This document shows positions 23,107 through 31,392 of a stretch of 54,898 nucleotides of DNA, piece after piece. The notes under the pieces are model-generated. The model saw only the letters and a program-made list of their open reading frames with translations, was not told the origin of the DNA and made no database searches. Position numbers and translations under genes: made by a program. This stretch comes from Sulfurovum sp. (GTDB lineage Bacteria > Campylobacterota > Campylobacteria > Campylobacterales > Sulfurovaceae): the NCBI GenBank assembly GCA_027071315.1, contig JALSUP010000171.1, forward strand, positions 1 through 54,898, in the 5' to 3' direction. The stretch's first letter is position 1. Every line of letters starts with the position of its first letter.

Positions 23107-24441
23107 TTAAAAATCAAACGGTTGGTACACCATGACCCAGAAATTGGTTCCTTCGTCTCCGTAGGCGACATCGATACGTACCGGTACTTCTGCTGCCATG
23201 GCACGCAGGGAGATTCCGGCATCGTACTTCATGTCGGTGAAGAGGTCCGTGTTGTAGCTGTCGCTGACACGTCCGGCTTCGGCGAAGAGGACAACCTGGA
23301 ACCAGTCGATGGCGACGGGTATGTATTTGTTCTTTCTGAAGGGGTTCCAGTCGAGTATGGCGCGGTACTCCGCTGTGGCATAGAGGGCTGCCTTGTCTGA
23401 GAAACGGTTGTTATCGTAGGCTCTCATACGGAAGAGACCTCCCAGTCTCGCACCCTCCCATGGAGGAGGACGGTGTGCATCTATGACCCCGTCAGCATCG
23501 ATCTGCGTGTCGTTGTCCCAGGAGAAGGAGTATCCGGTCCAGGCATTCAGTGCCAGTACATTCTGCTGTGTCCATGAGAAGGTCGGCAGGCTGATGTAGT
23601 GGCTGTATTTGGCTTCGAGGAAGTCCCAGCTCTGCAGAGAATCGCCGTCTCCGAAGTCTCTGGAGTACTGCAGGAGGAAGTTGTAGCCTCTGGAGGGGTT
23701 GAGGTCGTAATCGGTGTTGTCATGTTCAAGGAACAAGCGCAGACCGTAAGTTTCCCATTCCGGCAGCGGAGACTCCATCGTATTTTCATAAACATCTTTC
23801 TGGTAGAAAGTTCTCAGTCCCAGAGAGGTGAACCCTGTTACAAAAGGTGTTCCGCCTCCCAAACCTTCCCTGTTCATGGCAAAACCGTTTTTCAGTGTAT
23901 ATCGTCTCTCCGGATTGTCCAGTCCCTCTCCGATGGGAAGGACATATCTGAAGGTGGTGTTCAAAAAGTTGGAATCACCTGAAGAGACCAGTCTGTCTTC
24001 CTGTTTGGAGTCGTTGTATCCGTTGGAGAGGTAGCTTGTAGCGGAAGGGAAATAGCTTTTGAGTCCGTAGAGAGAGAAGAACGTTCTGTCTGTAAAGGGA
24101 AGTCTATAGTTGGAGAAGGAGATGAAGCCTCCTGAAAAATTGGCAGTCTCTTCCCTGCCGTTGGTGATAATGTCCTGCTCCGTACCGTACATCAGGGTTG
24201 CGATGAGTGTGGTATGCGGCTGGAAAAGTCCCTGTTTGATGACACCCACACCACCACTCAAGCCGGTAGAGTCCGTGGAAAAGGCATACGGCAGGACGAT
24301 CCAGTCTTTGACATGGGTAAGTTGAGAGATATTGATATCTTCGACCATCTCTGTGACGAAGTTCTCTTCGGCATAGGTAGAATCAGTCAATAAAAAAGCA
24401 GCGGTTAGACCAGAGAGTAGGAGTTGGGTTCTTGTTTTCAT
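23107..24441 (-). CDS. Omp85/BamA-superfamily outer-membrane protein (surface antigen domain)
   Basis: The 444-aa protein has a signal peptide (KTRTQLLLSGLTAAFLLTDSTYA) and then only barrel-like sequence with no POTRA domains. It includes FLEHDNTDYDLNPSRGYNFLLQYS, typical of the bacterial surface antigen (D15) barrel, and GGLFRMRAYDNNRF, the equivalent of the conserved VRGF/Y loop-6 motif. It ends in VYQPFDF with a C-terminal Phe. Such short Omp85 members may help export or insert specific lipids or proteins, but the partner is unknown. It is transcribed alone, toward the REP cluster. Confidence 0.85.
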   Translation of the reverse strand: MKTRTQLLLSGLTAAFLLTDSTYAEENFVTEMVEDINISQLTHVKDWIVLPYAFSTDSTGLSGGVGVIKQGLFQPHTTLIATLMYGTEQDIITNGREETANFSGGFISFSNYRLPFTDRTFFSLYGLKSYFPSATSYLSNGYNDSKQEDRLVSSGDSNFLNTTFRYVLPIGEGLDNPERRYTLKNGFAMNREGLGGGTPFVTGFTSLGLRTFYQKDVYENTMESPLPEWETYGLRLFLEHDNTDYDLNPSRGYNFLLQYSRDFGDGDSLQSWDFLEAKYSHYISLPTFSWTQQNVLALNAWTGYSFSWDNDTQIDADGVIDAHRPPPWEGARLGGLFRMRAYDNNRFSDKAALYATAEYRAILDWNPFRKNKYIPVAIDWFQVVLFAEAGRVSDSYNTDLFTDMKYDAGISLRAMAAEVPVRIDVAYGDEGTNFWVMVYQPFDF

Positions 24442-24525
24442 ACATCAATTATAGCCAAAGTATATTAGAGTTTTTAGGATATAATAATGAAAATATTGAT
24501 TCATTATTTATAAGAAGGAAAGACC

Positions 24526-24825
24526 ATGGAAATACAAAAATGTACCACACTGGAAGAGGCAAGAGAAAAGATAGACAAGGTCGATGAAGAGATCGTGAAG
24601 TTGATTGCCAAACGTAATGGTTATATTAAACAGATCGCACATTTTAAAACGTCTGTTGATGAGATAAAAGCAGAAGAGAGAATCGAAGATGTCATTTCAC
24701 GTGTAAGAGAACAGGCCATCTCTTTAGGACTCTCTCCCAACCTCATCAATGAACTGTATGTCAAGATGATCGATGCGATGGTAGAGAGTGAAGTCGCAGA
24801 GTTCAACAATGCGACAAGTTTTTAA
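24526..24825 (+). CDS. AroQ-type chorismate mutase
   Basis: The 99-aa protein is a single AroQ helical domain: LEEAREKIDKVDEEIVKLIAKRNGYIKQIAHFK, then ERIEDVISRVREQAISLGLSPNLINELYVKMIDAMVESEVAEF. This fold converts chorismate to prephenate (Phe/Tyr synthesis), or in PchB acts as isochorismate pyruvate lyase. No PDT or DAHP synthase part is fused and no siderophore gene lies nearby, so mutase activity is preferred. An AAGGAAAG ribosome-binding site precedes the ATG. It ends 4 bases before the convergent lipoprotein gene. Confidence 0.85.
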   Translation: MEIQKCTTLEEAREKIDKVDEEIVKLIAKRNGYIKQIAHFKTSVDEIKAEERIEDVISRVREQAISLGLSPNLINELYVKMIDAMVESEVAEFNNATSF

Positions 24826-24828
24826 CCC

Positions 24829-25014
24829 TTAGTCGTTCTTTTCGTCATCATCACCTGAAGTGGCAACATCTACGGCTGCACCTGCAACGGAGCCTGCAAC
24901 ATCAACAGTGGCAGAAACAGCAGAACCTGCTATGGAAATGGGGGCAGTGACAACTTGTGTGCATCCGGTCAAAAGGCTTAGGGTCAATAGGGTGTATAGG
25001 AGTGATTTTTTCAT
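24829..25014 (-). CDS. Small lipoprotein (NF038104-like)
   Basis: The 61-aa protein has a lipoprotein signal with lipobox LLTGC (Cys at about residue 18). A Gly/Ala/Val-rich mature region with repeated AGS/VDVAGS units follows (APISIAGSAVSATVDVAGSVAGAAVDVA), and the tail is acidic (DDDEKND). This resembles small lipoproteins known only as a family (NF038104). It would be anchored in a periplasmic membrane leaflet. The function is unknown. It is divergent from the response regulator at 25098, sharing the palindrome at 25037. Confidence 0.75.
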   Translation of the reverse strand: MKKSLLYTLLTLSLLTGCTQVVTAPISIAGSAVSATVDVAGSVAGAAVDVATSGDDDEKND

Positions 25015-25036
25015 GGCGAAAGTATAACGAAACTCT

Positions 25037-25058
25037 ACTGTGTACTCTTTTACACAGT
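25037..25058. promoter_or_regulatory. Perfect palindrome between divergent lipoprotein and response regulator genes
   Basis: ACTGTGTA-CTCTTT-TACACAGT is an exact 8+8 inverted repeat. Its centre is about 20 bases from likely -10 boxes on both strands (TAGAAT at 25067 on plus, TATACT at 25026-25021 on minus). It therefore overlaps both -35 regions and could control both genes. Confidence 0.55.
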
Positions 25059-25097
25059 GCTTATGTTAGAATACACCATACAACGAAAAGGGTTTAG

Positions 25098-25751
25098 ATG
25101 AAAATACTGTTACTTGAAGATGATGTCATACTCCAGGAGATCATAGAAGAGTTCCTGCTTGAAAATGCTTATGAAGTAGAGAGTTTTTTTGATGGGGAGA
25201 AGGCACTCGATGCCATTGGTGTCAATGCCTATGATATGCTTCTGCTCGATGTCAATGTACCGAACATCGACGGCTTTGAGATCCTCTCCTACCTCAGAGA
25301 TATCGGCAATACTACGCCGGCGATCTATATTACCTCACTTGCAAGTATTGATGACTTGAAAAAAGGCTTTGATCTGGGTGCGGATGATTACCTGAAAAAA
25401 CCTTTTGATCTGGAAGAGTTGAATGCCCGTATTCAGCGTATTGTCAAAGTACATCGTCTTCAGGAAGAGATAGAGTTCGACGGAATGAAATTCATCCCTA
25501 AAGCACATCAGATCATTATGGAAGACAAAGTGATCGATATGCGTCAAAAAGAAGCACAGGTTCTGGAGTATTTTGTGCGCAATACGGGAAAGATCATCTC
25601 CTGTGATGAGATCATTGAAAATGTCTGGGACGACGAGTCCATCCCCACCCATGCAACCATTCGTACCTATATTAAAAACCTGAGAAAAATGTTCACCAAA
25701 GAGTATTTTGACAACATAAAAGGAGAGGGTTATCGTTTTAACATCGTATGA
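25098..25751 (+). CDS. OmpR-family response regulator
   Basis: The 217-aa protein has a receiver (E7-D8-D9, phosphoacceptor D51 in MLLLDVNVPN, ITSLAS, KKPFDLEEL). A winged-helix output domain follows (EFDGMKFIPKAHQIIMEDKVIDMRQKEAQVLEYFVRNTGKII ... NIKGEGYRFNIV). It is the cytoplasmic DNA-binding half of a two-component system, and the sensor gene begins at or before its stop codon. The signal is unknown. It might regulate the adjacent lipoprotein through the shared palindrome. Confidence 0.93.
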   Translation: MKILLLEDDVILQEIIEEFLLENAYEVESFFDGEKALDAIGVNAYDMLLLDVNVPNIDGFEILSYLRDIGNTTPAIYITSLASIDDLKKGFDLGADDYLKKPFDLEELNARIQRIVKVHRLQEEIEFDGMKFIPKAHQIIMEDKVIDMRQKEAQVLEYFVRNTGKIISCDEIIENVWDDESIPTHATIRTYIKNLRKMFTKEYFDNIKGEGYRFNIV

Positions 25752-25803
25752 GCGTAAGTCTCTTGCCCGCTTCCTGACACTCTACCTGGGGTCTGTCTTT
25801 ATA

Positions 25804-26919
25804 TTGCTGGCGATCATCGGGTACCTCTTTTTTGAAAACAATAAAGCTTCCATGAAATCAGCCATGAAATTTGAAATGATGTATCAGGCACGTATGCTTT
25901 TTTCCGAGATCGTGCTCGAAGCGATGATGAATGTACCGCACGGAGTGAAAGTACAGGAGCGTGAAATGTTTCTGGAAAAGTTGAAACACTGCCGCTTCAA
26001 AGTGGGCTATTATGATGAAGACGGTAAAGCCATCTATACAGAAATTAAAGACCCGATACAGTTCGATAAAAATTTTTATATTGAAAATAACCAGTGTTTT
26101 ACGGTCACGGAAAATAAAACCGTGCATTTGGGTATTCAGTATATTGTCTTAAAAGAGAGTGACCTTTCCGGGAAGATCCAGGAGTTGCGTTTGAGGATCA
26201 TCGGGTACCTTATGCTCTCCTTTTTACTCATGGGTATCGTTGGTTATTTTCTGGGGAAACTCTTTCTCAAACCCGTCAGAGAACAGATAGAATCGCTTGA
26301 CCGTTTCATCTCCGATACGACCCATGAACTCAATACTCCCATCTCTGCCATTTTAATGACCACTCAGTCATTTAAAGACAAAGACGATAAAAAAATAAAA
26401 CGTCTTGAAGCTTCTGCCAAGCGTCTTTCTGTCATGTACAGCTCTTTAACCTATAGGCTGGAAGGGAAAGTAGAACCGGCAGAAGTATTGTGCTTCTCCG
26501 GTATCGTGGAAGAGCGTGTGGGGTATGTGAGGGAACTGATCGACTCCAAACGTTTGAACATCACCCTTGATCTGGAACCGATGGAAGTGTTGATGGCAAG
26601 ATCTTCTGCCCATCGGCTCATTGACAACCTGCTCTCCAATGCCATTAAATACTCCGATGTGGGGGACAGTATCGTCATTTCAACCAAAGCGCATGTGTTG
26701 ACTGTACGGGATACGGGCATAGGCATAGACGAAGCGGTACAGGAAGATATTTTCAAGCGTTACAGCCGTGCCAATGAGGAACGCGGCGGCTTTGGCCTGG
26801 GGCTCAATATTGTGCTTTCCATCTGTAAACAGTACAGGATCAAAATAGATCTGGAATCTGTCAAGGGAGAGGGGAGTACGTTCAGACTCACCTTCCCCAA
26901 GCGTAAAAAAGAGAAGTAG
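25804..26919 (+). CDS. Sensor histidine kinase (start codon uncertain)
   Basis: From the TTG at 25804 the protein has 371 aa. It has a periplasmic region, a second membrane helix (LRLRIIGYLMLSFLLMGIVGYFLG), HisKA (FISDTTHELNTPISAIL) and HATPase motifs (LIDNLLSNAIKYS, DTGIGI, GGFGLGLNIV). The true start is probably earlier. The frame is open from 25720 and codes for SYERKSLARFLTLYLGSVF, which completes the first membrane helix, but no ATG, GTG or TTG exists in frame there. The ATG overlapping the regulator stop (25748) is in another frame and closes after nine codons. A rare start or a frameshift is possible. Confidence 0.88.
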   Translation: MLAIIGYLFFENNKASMKSAMKFEMMYQARMLFSEIVLEAMMNVPHGVKVQEREMFLEKLKHCRFKVGYYDEDGKAIYTEIKDPIQFDKNFYIENNQCFTVTENKTVHLGIQYIVLKESDLSGKIQELRLRIIGYLMLSFLLMGIVGYFLGKLFLKPVREQIESLDRFISDTTHELNTPISAILMTTQSFKDKDDKKIKRLEASAKRLSVMYSSLTYRLEGKVEPAEVLCFSGIVEERVGYVRELIDSKRLNITLDLEPMEVLMARSSAHRLIDNLLSNAIKYSDVGDSIVISTKAHVLTVRDTGIGIDEAVQEDIFKRYSRANEERGGFGLGLNIVLSICKQYRIKIDLESVKGEGSTFRLTFPKRKKEK

Positions 26920-26920
26920 G

Positions 26921-27313
26921 CTACTCGACACTGTCCATCAGAATGCCGATAATGTCCGACATGGTCAGAATACCGTGGAGTTCGTTGTTATCTGTGATCA
27001 GCAGACGTTTGATACTGCTGGTGACCATCATCTTGGCTGCATACTTGACATTGAGTTCCGAAGAGACGGAAATGGCAGGGGTATTGGCGATATCGTAGAC
27101 ATTGAGCAGATCGATGTCACCGTCTTCCGAGACGATACTCTGCAGAATGTTCTTGAAGGTCAGCAGTCCGTAAGCACCGTCCGGGGTATTTTTGTCTACA
27201 ATGACCGAGCGTACCTTGTGTGTGCGCATTAGCTTCAGTGCTTCTCTGACAGTGGCCATAGGTGAAACCGAGATCAATTTTTCTTTGGGGGTCATCACTT
27301 CTTTTACTAACAT
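26921..27313 (-). CDS. CBS-domain pair protein
   Basis: The 130-aa protein consists of two CBS repeats: VKEVMTPKEKLISVSPMATVREALKLMRTHKVRSVIV, then VYDIANTPAISVSSELNVKYAAKMMVTSSIKRLLIT, ending in the typical LHGILTMSDIIGILM. CBS pairs bind adenine nucleotides and gate enzymes or transporters. It is last in an operon with a PII-like protein and a DUF1538 membrane protein. A role as a nucleotide-sensing regulator of that membrane protein is inferred. Confidence 0.9.
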   Translation of the reverse strand: MLVKEVMTPKEKLISVSPMATVREALKLMRTHKVRSVIVDKNTPDGAYGLLTFKNILQSIVSEDGDIDLLNVYDIANTPAISVSSELNVKYAAKMMVTSSIKRLLITDNNELHGILTMSDIIGILMDSVE

Positions 27314-27324
27314 TTTATCTCCTT

Positions 27325-27675
27325 TTAAATCATGGTTTTGATATTGTCTTCAAACGTATGAAGCTCTTCTGTGTCCAACCCTGCCACATGGGAAAGTGGA
27401 ATGGTAAAGGCATAGCCGCTGTTTTCATGGTTGTCAAGGTCAAAACGTTCTCTCAGGGCACGCATCACTTGCATGGAGAGTTTTCTCGGCAGTATGAAGA
27501 AGAGTGCGGAGACATTCTCTTCCAGTGTCAGGCCGAAAAAGACCTTCTTCTCTTTGAGCCCGATGTTTTTCCCGTGCAGGATGGTGACAGAACCTGCCCC
27601 TGCTTCTTTCGCGACTTTGATGGCTTCTTCTTCATCCGTATCCTGAATGACAGCGACCAGTGCGGTAAATTTCAT
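27325..27675 (-). CDS. PII-like signalling protein
   Basis: The 116-aa protein has the ferredoxin-like PII pattern: [37 protein letters not shown], then a T-loop region ([35 protein letters not shown]), ending in a third strand, [14 protein letters not shown]. It lacks the GlnB/GlnK uridylylation tyrosine motif, so it is a PII-like, not canonical, protein. It overlaps the upstream DUF1538 gene by four bases (ATGA). Co-translation suggests that it binds and regulates that membrane protein, as GlnK does AmtB. Confidence 0.8.
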   Translation of the reverse strand: MKFTALVAVIQDTDEEEAIKVAKEAGAGSVTILHGKNIGLKEKKVFFGLTLEENVSALFFILPRKLSMQVMRALRERFDLDNHENSGYAFTIPLSHVAGLDTEELHTFEDNIKTMI

Positions 27676-29180
27676 TCTTTCTCCTTTTTATTTTTGTAAT
27701 ACTCAGCATGTATACCATAGCCCATGACCGTCAGCATGGGGAAGAGGGAGGCAAAAGCAATGAGCCCGAACCCGTCTATAAGGGGGTTTCTTCCTTCAAT
27801 GTTCTCTGCGAGACCCAGGCCAAGTGCAGCCACCAGCGGAACGGTCACGGTTGAGGTAGTTACTCCGCCTGAGTCATAGGCAATAGGCACAATGTATTTA
27901 GGTGCAAAGTAAGTGAAAATGATCACCAGGGTATAGCCTGCAATAATATAGTAATGAATAGGGTCTCCCGCAACAATGCGGTAAGAACCCAGCCCAATAC
28001 CGATAGCGACACCCAATGCGACTACCATTCTAAGTATATTTTGTTTAATGTTCCCTTCACTGACCTCTTCAGCTTTAATGGCAATGGCCAGAAGGGCAGG
28101 TTCAGCCATGGTGGTGGAAAAACCGATGAGGAAAGCAAAGAGGTAGATGAGCAGGTTATTCTTCATGTCGGTCAGCTGAAAGGCGATGGTCTCTCCGATG
28201 GGGAAGAGTCCCATTTCAAGACCGACGATGAAGGCATAAAGTCCAAAGATCACCATGATGATACCGATGACGATCTTGTGCAGGTGTGCCACCGGTTTTT
28301 TGATGATGGCATACTGAAAGAAGAAGATCACCAGCAGTATTGGGGCTACATCTTTTACAACCCCGAGCAGATCCATGAAGGCATCCCAGGCCGAAAAAGC
28401 GTAGTGCTGCACTACGGCTTGCGTCTCTTGTACCGGTATCTCTGTACTGAGTACAGGGGCGGAATCGCCAGCCATACTGTAGACGATAATGCCGTAGATC
28501 TGTACAAAGATCATGGGTGTCAGGGAGGCAAAAGCAATGAGCCCAAAGCCGTCAATGGCAGGGTTTCTCCCTTTGATGCTTGAAGCAAGCCCGATGCCCA
28601 GTGCGGCGACCAGCGGGACAGTGACGGTTGAGGTGGTCACTCCACCCGAGTCATAGGCCAGACCGATGATCTCAACGGGAGCAAAAAAAGTGATGATCAC
28701 CACTAAAATATATCCGGAAATAATGTAGTAGGCTATGGGGTGTCCTAAGAGAATACGCAGGGTTCCCAAAGCAATGGCAAAACCAACAGAGAGTGCCACG
28801 GTCATACGCAGCCAGAAGGCATCGATGAGTCCGTGGGAAATGGTTGCAGCTTTCGCTGCTATGGCAATGAGGGCGGGTTCGGCAACGGTGGTAGAGAAAC
28901 CGATGGTAAAGGCAAAGGTGAGCAGCCAGAAGACGGAGCCTTTACGTGCAAAATCAACAGCCAATCCTTCACCAATGGGAAAAATACCCAGTTCAAGCCC
29001 ACGAATGAAGAGTGCAAGTCCTACTGCCACAATGGTCAGACCAATGACAATGGAGCTCAGGTTCTCCGGAACAGCCCGAATGATCACTGCCTGGAAAAAG
29101 GCCACAACAATGATGATGGGAAGGAGGTCTTTAAACGAATTTTTCAGATCCCCGGCAAATATCTTCAAGCTATCTTTCAT
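27672..29180 (-). CDS. DUF1538 membrane protein (duplicated putative transporter)
   Basis: The 502-aa protein has about 12-14 membrane helices and an obvious internal duplication. [17 protein letters not shown] and [25 protein letters not shown] in the first half recur as [17 protein letters not shown] and the same YDSGG segment in the second. Each half also ends with a [11 protein letters not shown] motif. This is the DUF1538 family. The inverted or tandem repeat form and conserved polar motifs in helices suggest a transporter or channel, but the substrate is unknown. PII-like and CBS genes follow as an operon. Confidence 0.88.
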   Translation of the reverse strand: MKDSLKIFAGDLKNSFKDLLPIIIVVAFFQAVIIRAVPENLSSIVIGLTIVAVGLALFIRGLELGIFPIGEGLAVDFARKGSVFWLLTFAFTIGFSTTVAEPALIAIAAKAATISHGLIDAFWLRMTVALSVGFAIALGTLRILLGHPIAYYIISGYILVVIITFFAPVEIIGLAYDSGGVTTSTVTVPLVAALGIGLASSIKGRNPAIDGFGLIAFASLTPMIFVQIYGIIVYSMAGDSAPVLSTEIPVQETQAVVQHYAFSAWDAFMDLLGVVKDVAPILLVIFFFQYAIIKKPVAHLHKIVIGIIMVIFGLYAFIVGLEMGLFPIGETIAFQLTDMKNNLLIYLFAFLIGFSTTMAEPALLAIAIKAEEVSEGNIKQNILRMVVALGVAIGIGLGSYRIVAGDPIHYYIIAGYTLVIIFTYFAPKYIVPIAYDSGGVTTSTVTVPLVAALGLGLAENIEGRNPLIDGFGLIAFASLFPMLTVMGYGIHAEYYKNKKEKE

Positions 29181-29194
29181 AGAAGAATTATAGC

Positions 29195-29827
29195 TTATAC
29201 AACTTCAGTTTGTTGCGTTAAAAGTTCGATCTTTCCCCGATGCAATGCAACTTTTCCTTTTTGTTCCAACTCTTTTAATATTCTGCTGATAACCACCCGT
29301 GAAGAGCCTAATTCATTAGCGATGAATTCATGGGTTGTGATCACAGGATTTGTCTGCTGTTTTGCAAGCCAGTCTAAAATACGTGCATCAAGACGTTTAA
29401 ATTTGATGTCATTGATGAGTGCTGCCAACGCATTAAAACGCAGTTGATAGAGCGAAAAGAGGTAAGACTGGTAGACATCGGAAATTTTAGAGAGTGCTTT
29501 AATGCTTTTGGCATCGATAAGATACCCTTCTATATCTGTTAACGTTTCAGCAGAAGCCACAGCATCGGTCTGTGACATGAGAGACGCGGTGTTGACGATA
29601 CACTGTTCACCCGGCTGCAGGGTGTAGAGTGTGATCTCTTCAATACCGTCCGCCTGTGTATAGAGTCGAACCTTCCCTTTGGTTAACAATAGTATATTGT
29701 CGCAAATGTCACCCTGATAAAAGAGAAGATTGCCAGCAGGTACTTTAATGGGTTTTAAGTGTTGTGTGAGAAATTCCCGGGCTTCGGGTTCGAGGGTATC
29801 CATAAAAGGATAGAGGCTGAGTTGCAT
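29195..29827 (-). CDS. Crp/Fnr-family transcription regulator
   Basis: The 210-aa protein has a cNMP-type sensor domain ([28 protein letters not shown], then [16 protein letters not shown]) and a C-terminal winged helix ([33 protein letters not shown]). It has no N-terminal cysteine cluster, so it is not an FNR O2 sensor. In the recognition helix SSRVVISR, the Glu that FNR and CRP use to read G in TTGAT/TGTGA is replaced by Val. Palindromes TGTAAC-N4-GTTACA upstream of nearby genes are the likely targets. Heme/NO-sensing members (DNR, NssR) have comparable size. Confidence 0.9.
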   Translation of the reverse strand: MQLSLYPFMDTLEPEAREFLTQHLKPIKVPAGNLLFYQGDICDNILLLTKGKVRLYTQADGIEEITLYTLQPGEQCIVNTASLMSQTDAVASAETLTDIEGYLIDAKSIKALSKISDVYQSYLFSLYQLRFNALAALINDIKFKRLDARILDWLAKQQTNPVITTHEFIANELGSSRVVISRILKELEQKGKVALHRGKIELLTQQTEVV

Positions 29828-29882
29828 GTGTCTCTCCGTGCTGAATGTAAAGACACTCTAACACGGAAAAACTTAAATGTGC

Positions 29883-30080
29883 TTAATCTTTTTTGACTTT
29901 ACATCCTGAGTTAATACCCAAAAGTGCATAAGGTGGGCACCATCCAATAATCGCTGTGAAGAGAAGTATGCCTCCAACCACATCAGCGATGATGTTTCCG
30001 TTCATTACACCATAGGCTACAGCACCTGCACCTACGACCGCTCTGATAATTCTGTCAATTTTTCCAACATTACATGTCAT
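29883..30080 (-). CDS. DUF2892 (YgaP-type) small membrane protein
   Basis: The 65-aa protein has the DUF2892 pattern: MTCNVGKIDRIIRAVVGAGAVAYG, a second helix, and IIGWCPPYALLGINSGC with conserved Cys-Pro-Pro. There are two membrane helices. In other proteins this domain is fused to rhodanese (YgaP), and it is often linked to sulfur or NO metabolism. A palindromic TGTAAC site lies exactly one Crp-type spacing upstream of its -10 box. It is divergent from the cytochrome operon. Confidence 0.88.
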   Translation of the reverse strand: MTCNVGKIDRIIRAVVGAGAVAYGVMNGNIIADVVGGILLFTAIIGWCPPYALLGINSGCKVKKD

Positions 30081-30115
30081 GATAAATCCTTTGTGTTTAA
30101 TTTAATTACAAGTGA

Positions 30116-30158
30116 AGTATGACAAAATATCTCCGATTTGTGTGTAACCTCTGTTACA
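30116..30158 (-). promoter_or_regulatory. Crp/Fnr-type site and promoter of the DUF2892 gene
   Basis: TGTAAC-CTCT-GTTACA (30143-30158) is a perfect palindrome. On the minus strand a CATACT -10 box lies at 30121-30116, and the palindrome centre is 29.5 nt from its first base. That corresponds to about -41.5 from the start site, the class II activator position. A possible plus-strand promoter for 30274 (TATACT at 30236) lies much farther away. Confidence 0.65.
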
Positions 30159-30273
30159 TAATGCAAATTACATGAGGAAAAAATGAGAAAACGTGATTGT
30201 TATTTCATCTTCATACAATCTTGATAAAACTTTTTTATACTCCGTGAGTCAATTAAAAACCAAGGAATAAAAA

Positions 30274-31389
30274 ATGAACAAATTAACACAAATCACACTG
30301 GCAAGCATAGCTGCCTTAGCACTGATAGGATGTAGCGATAGCTATAGTGATAAAGATACAGCATATGGAACTACAGTAGATACACCTGTAGTAGCAGGTG
30401 CACTAAAAGCCAGCAACAGAAATGCTAAATTTTTGGTAGATACAGATGCAATAAGCCTGTATACTTTTGATAAAGACATGCTAAACACAAGCAATTGTGA
30501 TGCAGAGTGTCAAAAAATATGGCCTCTGTTCTTGGGTGCAGATACAGGAAGTGAAGACATTAAAGTCCTTCCAGGTACAGACCATTTGGCGTATAGAAAA
30601 CATCCATTGTATTATTTTGTAAAGGATAAGGCACCCGGTGATGTTCTGGGGAATAATGTCAAAGAAGTATGGCATTTAGTACATGCTCCTATAGGCTCTA
30701 CAGATAGTCAAACTGCACTTTCTGAAACAACGATAAAACAAATACTTCTAACCGATAAAGACCAAAGAGCCCTTTATGTCTTTGATAAAGACACACAAAA
30801 TGTGAGTAACTGTTATGATACGACACCGACATCAGGTACGGGATGTGAGAGTATATGGCCTGTATTTTACGTAAGTGACTTGGGAGCATTACCCGCTGGC
30901 ATGAATGCCGATGATTTTGGAGTGATCGATAGAGATAGCACAAGAGCTAAAGAAGGAGAACCAACAAAACAGGTGACGTATAAAGGTAAACCTCTTTACT
31001 ACTTTAGCCCGGATAATAAAGAAGCACTAAGTACCAAAGGTGACTGGGTAAAAGGTGTATGGCACTTAGTTGAACTTGCTTCTGAAAAAACACCAAGTCA
31101 ACCAACATCTCCTTATACTGCTGAAGCAGTAGCAAAAGGTAAAAGTATTTTTACAGACCCTGCTAAGTGTGCTTCTTGTCATGGGGCAGATGGACAGACA
31201 CCACCACTGGGTATAGATAATGTGATTGCCAGATATGGTGATGCTGCACTGATCACTCAAAAACTAAAAGATATGAGAGACAATGGCAACCCACAAGGAC
31301 GTAGTGATGTTATGGTAGGCGTTGCAGAGAAGCTTTCTGATGAAGCTATTATCAATCTTAGTGCTTTTATAGCAACCCTTAAGAAGTAG
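30274..31389 (+). CDS. Lipoprotein with COG4315 repeats and a C-terminal cytochrome c domain
   Basis: The 371-aa protein has a lipobox (LIGCSDS, Cys at about residue 20). It then has two secreted repeats of the YxFDKD type: LYTFDKDMLNTSNCDAECQKIWPLF and LYVFDKDTQNVSNCYDT ... CESIWPVF, each followed by a PLYYF and VWHLV segment. The C-terminal domain is a c-type cytochrome with CASCHG (about residue 300) and a Met-containing tail. It is a periplasmic or outer-membrane electron carrier. It is first of five genes in tight order (3, 18, 3 and -11 bases), which include a two-component system. Confidence 0.88.
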   Translation: MNKLTQITLASIAALALIGCSDSYSDKDTAYGTTVDTPVVAGALKASNRNAKFLVDTDAISLYTFDKDMLNTSNCDAECQKIWPLFLGADTGSEDIKVLPGTDHLAYRKHPLYYFVKDKAPGDVLGNNVKEVWHLVHAPIGSTDSQTALSETTIKQILLTDKDQRALYVFDKDTQNVSNCYDTTPTSGTGCESIWPVFYVSDLGALPAGMNADDFGVIDRDSTRAKEGEPTKQVTYKGKPLYYFSPDNKEALSTKGDWVKGVWHLVELASEKTPSQPTSPYTAEAVAKGKSIFTDPAKCASCHGADGQTPPLGIDNVIARYGDAALITQKLKDMRDNGNPQGRSDVMVGVAEKLSDEAIINLSAFIATLKK

Positions 31390-31392
31390 GCT

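Noticed and set aside
27954-29447. Plus-strand frames opposite the DUF1538 and Crp/Fnr genes
   Set aside because: These are antisense translations. The minus-strand products have clear family motifs and operon overlap.
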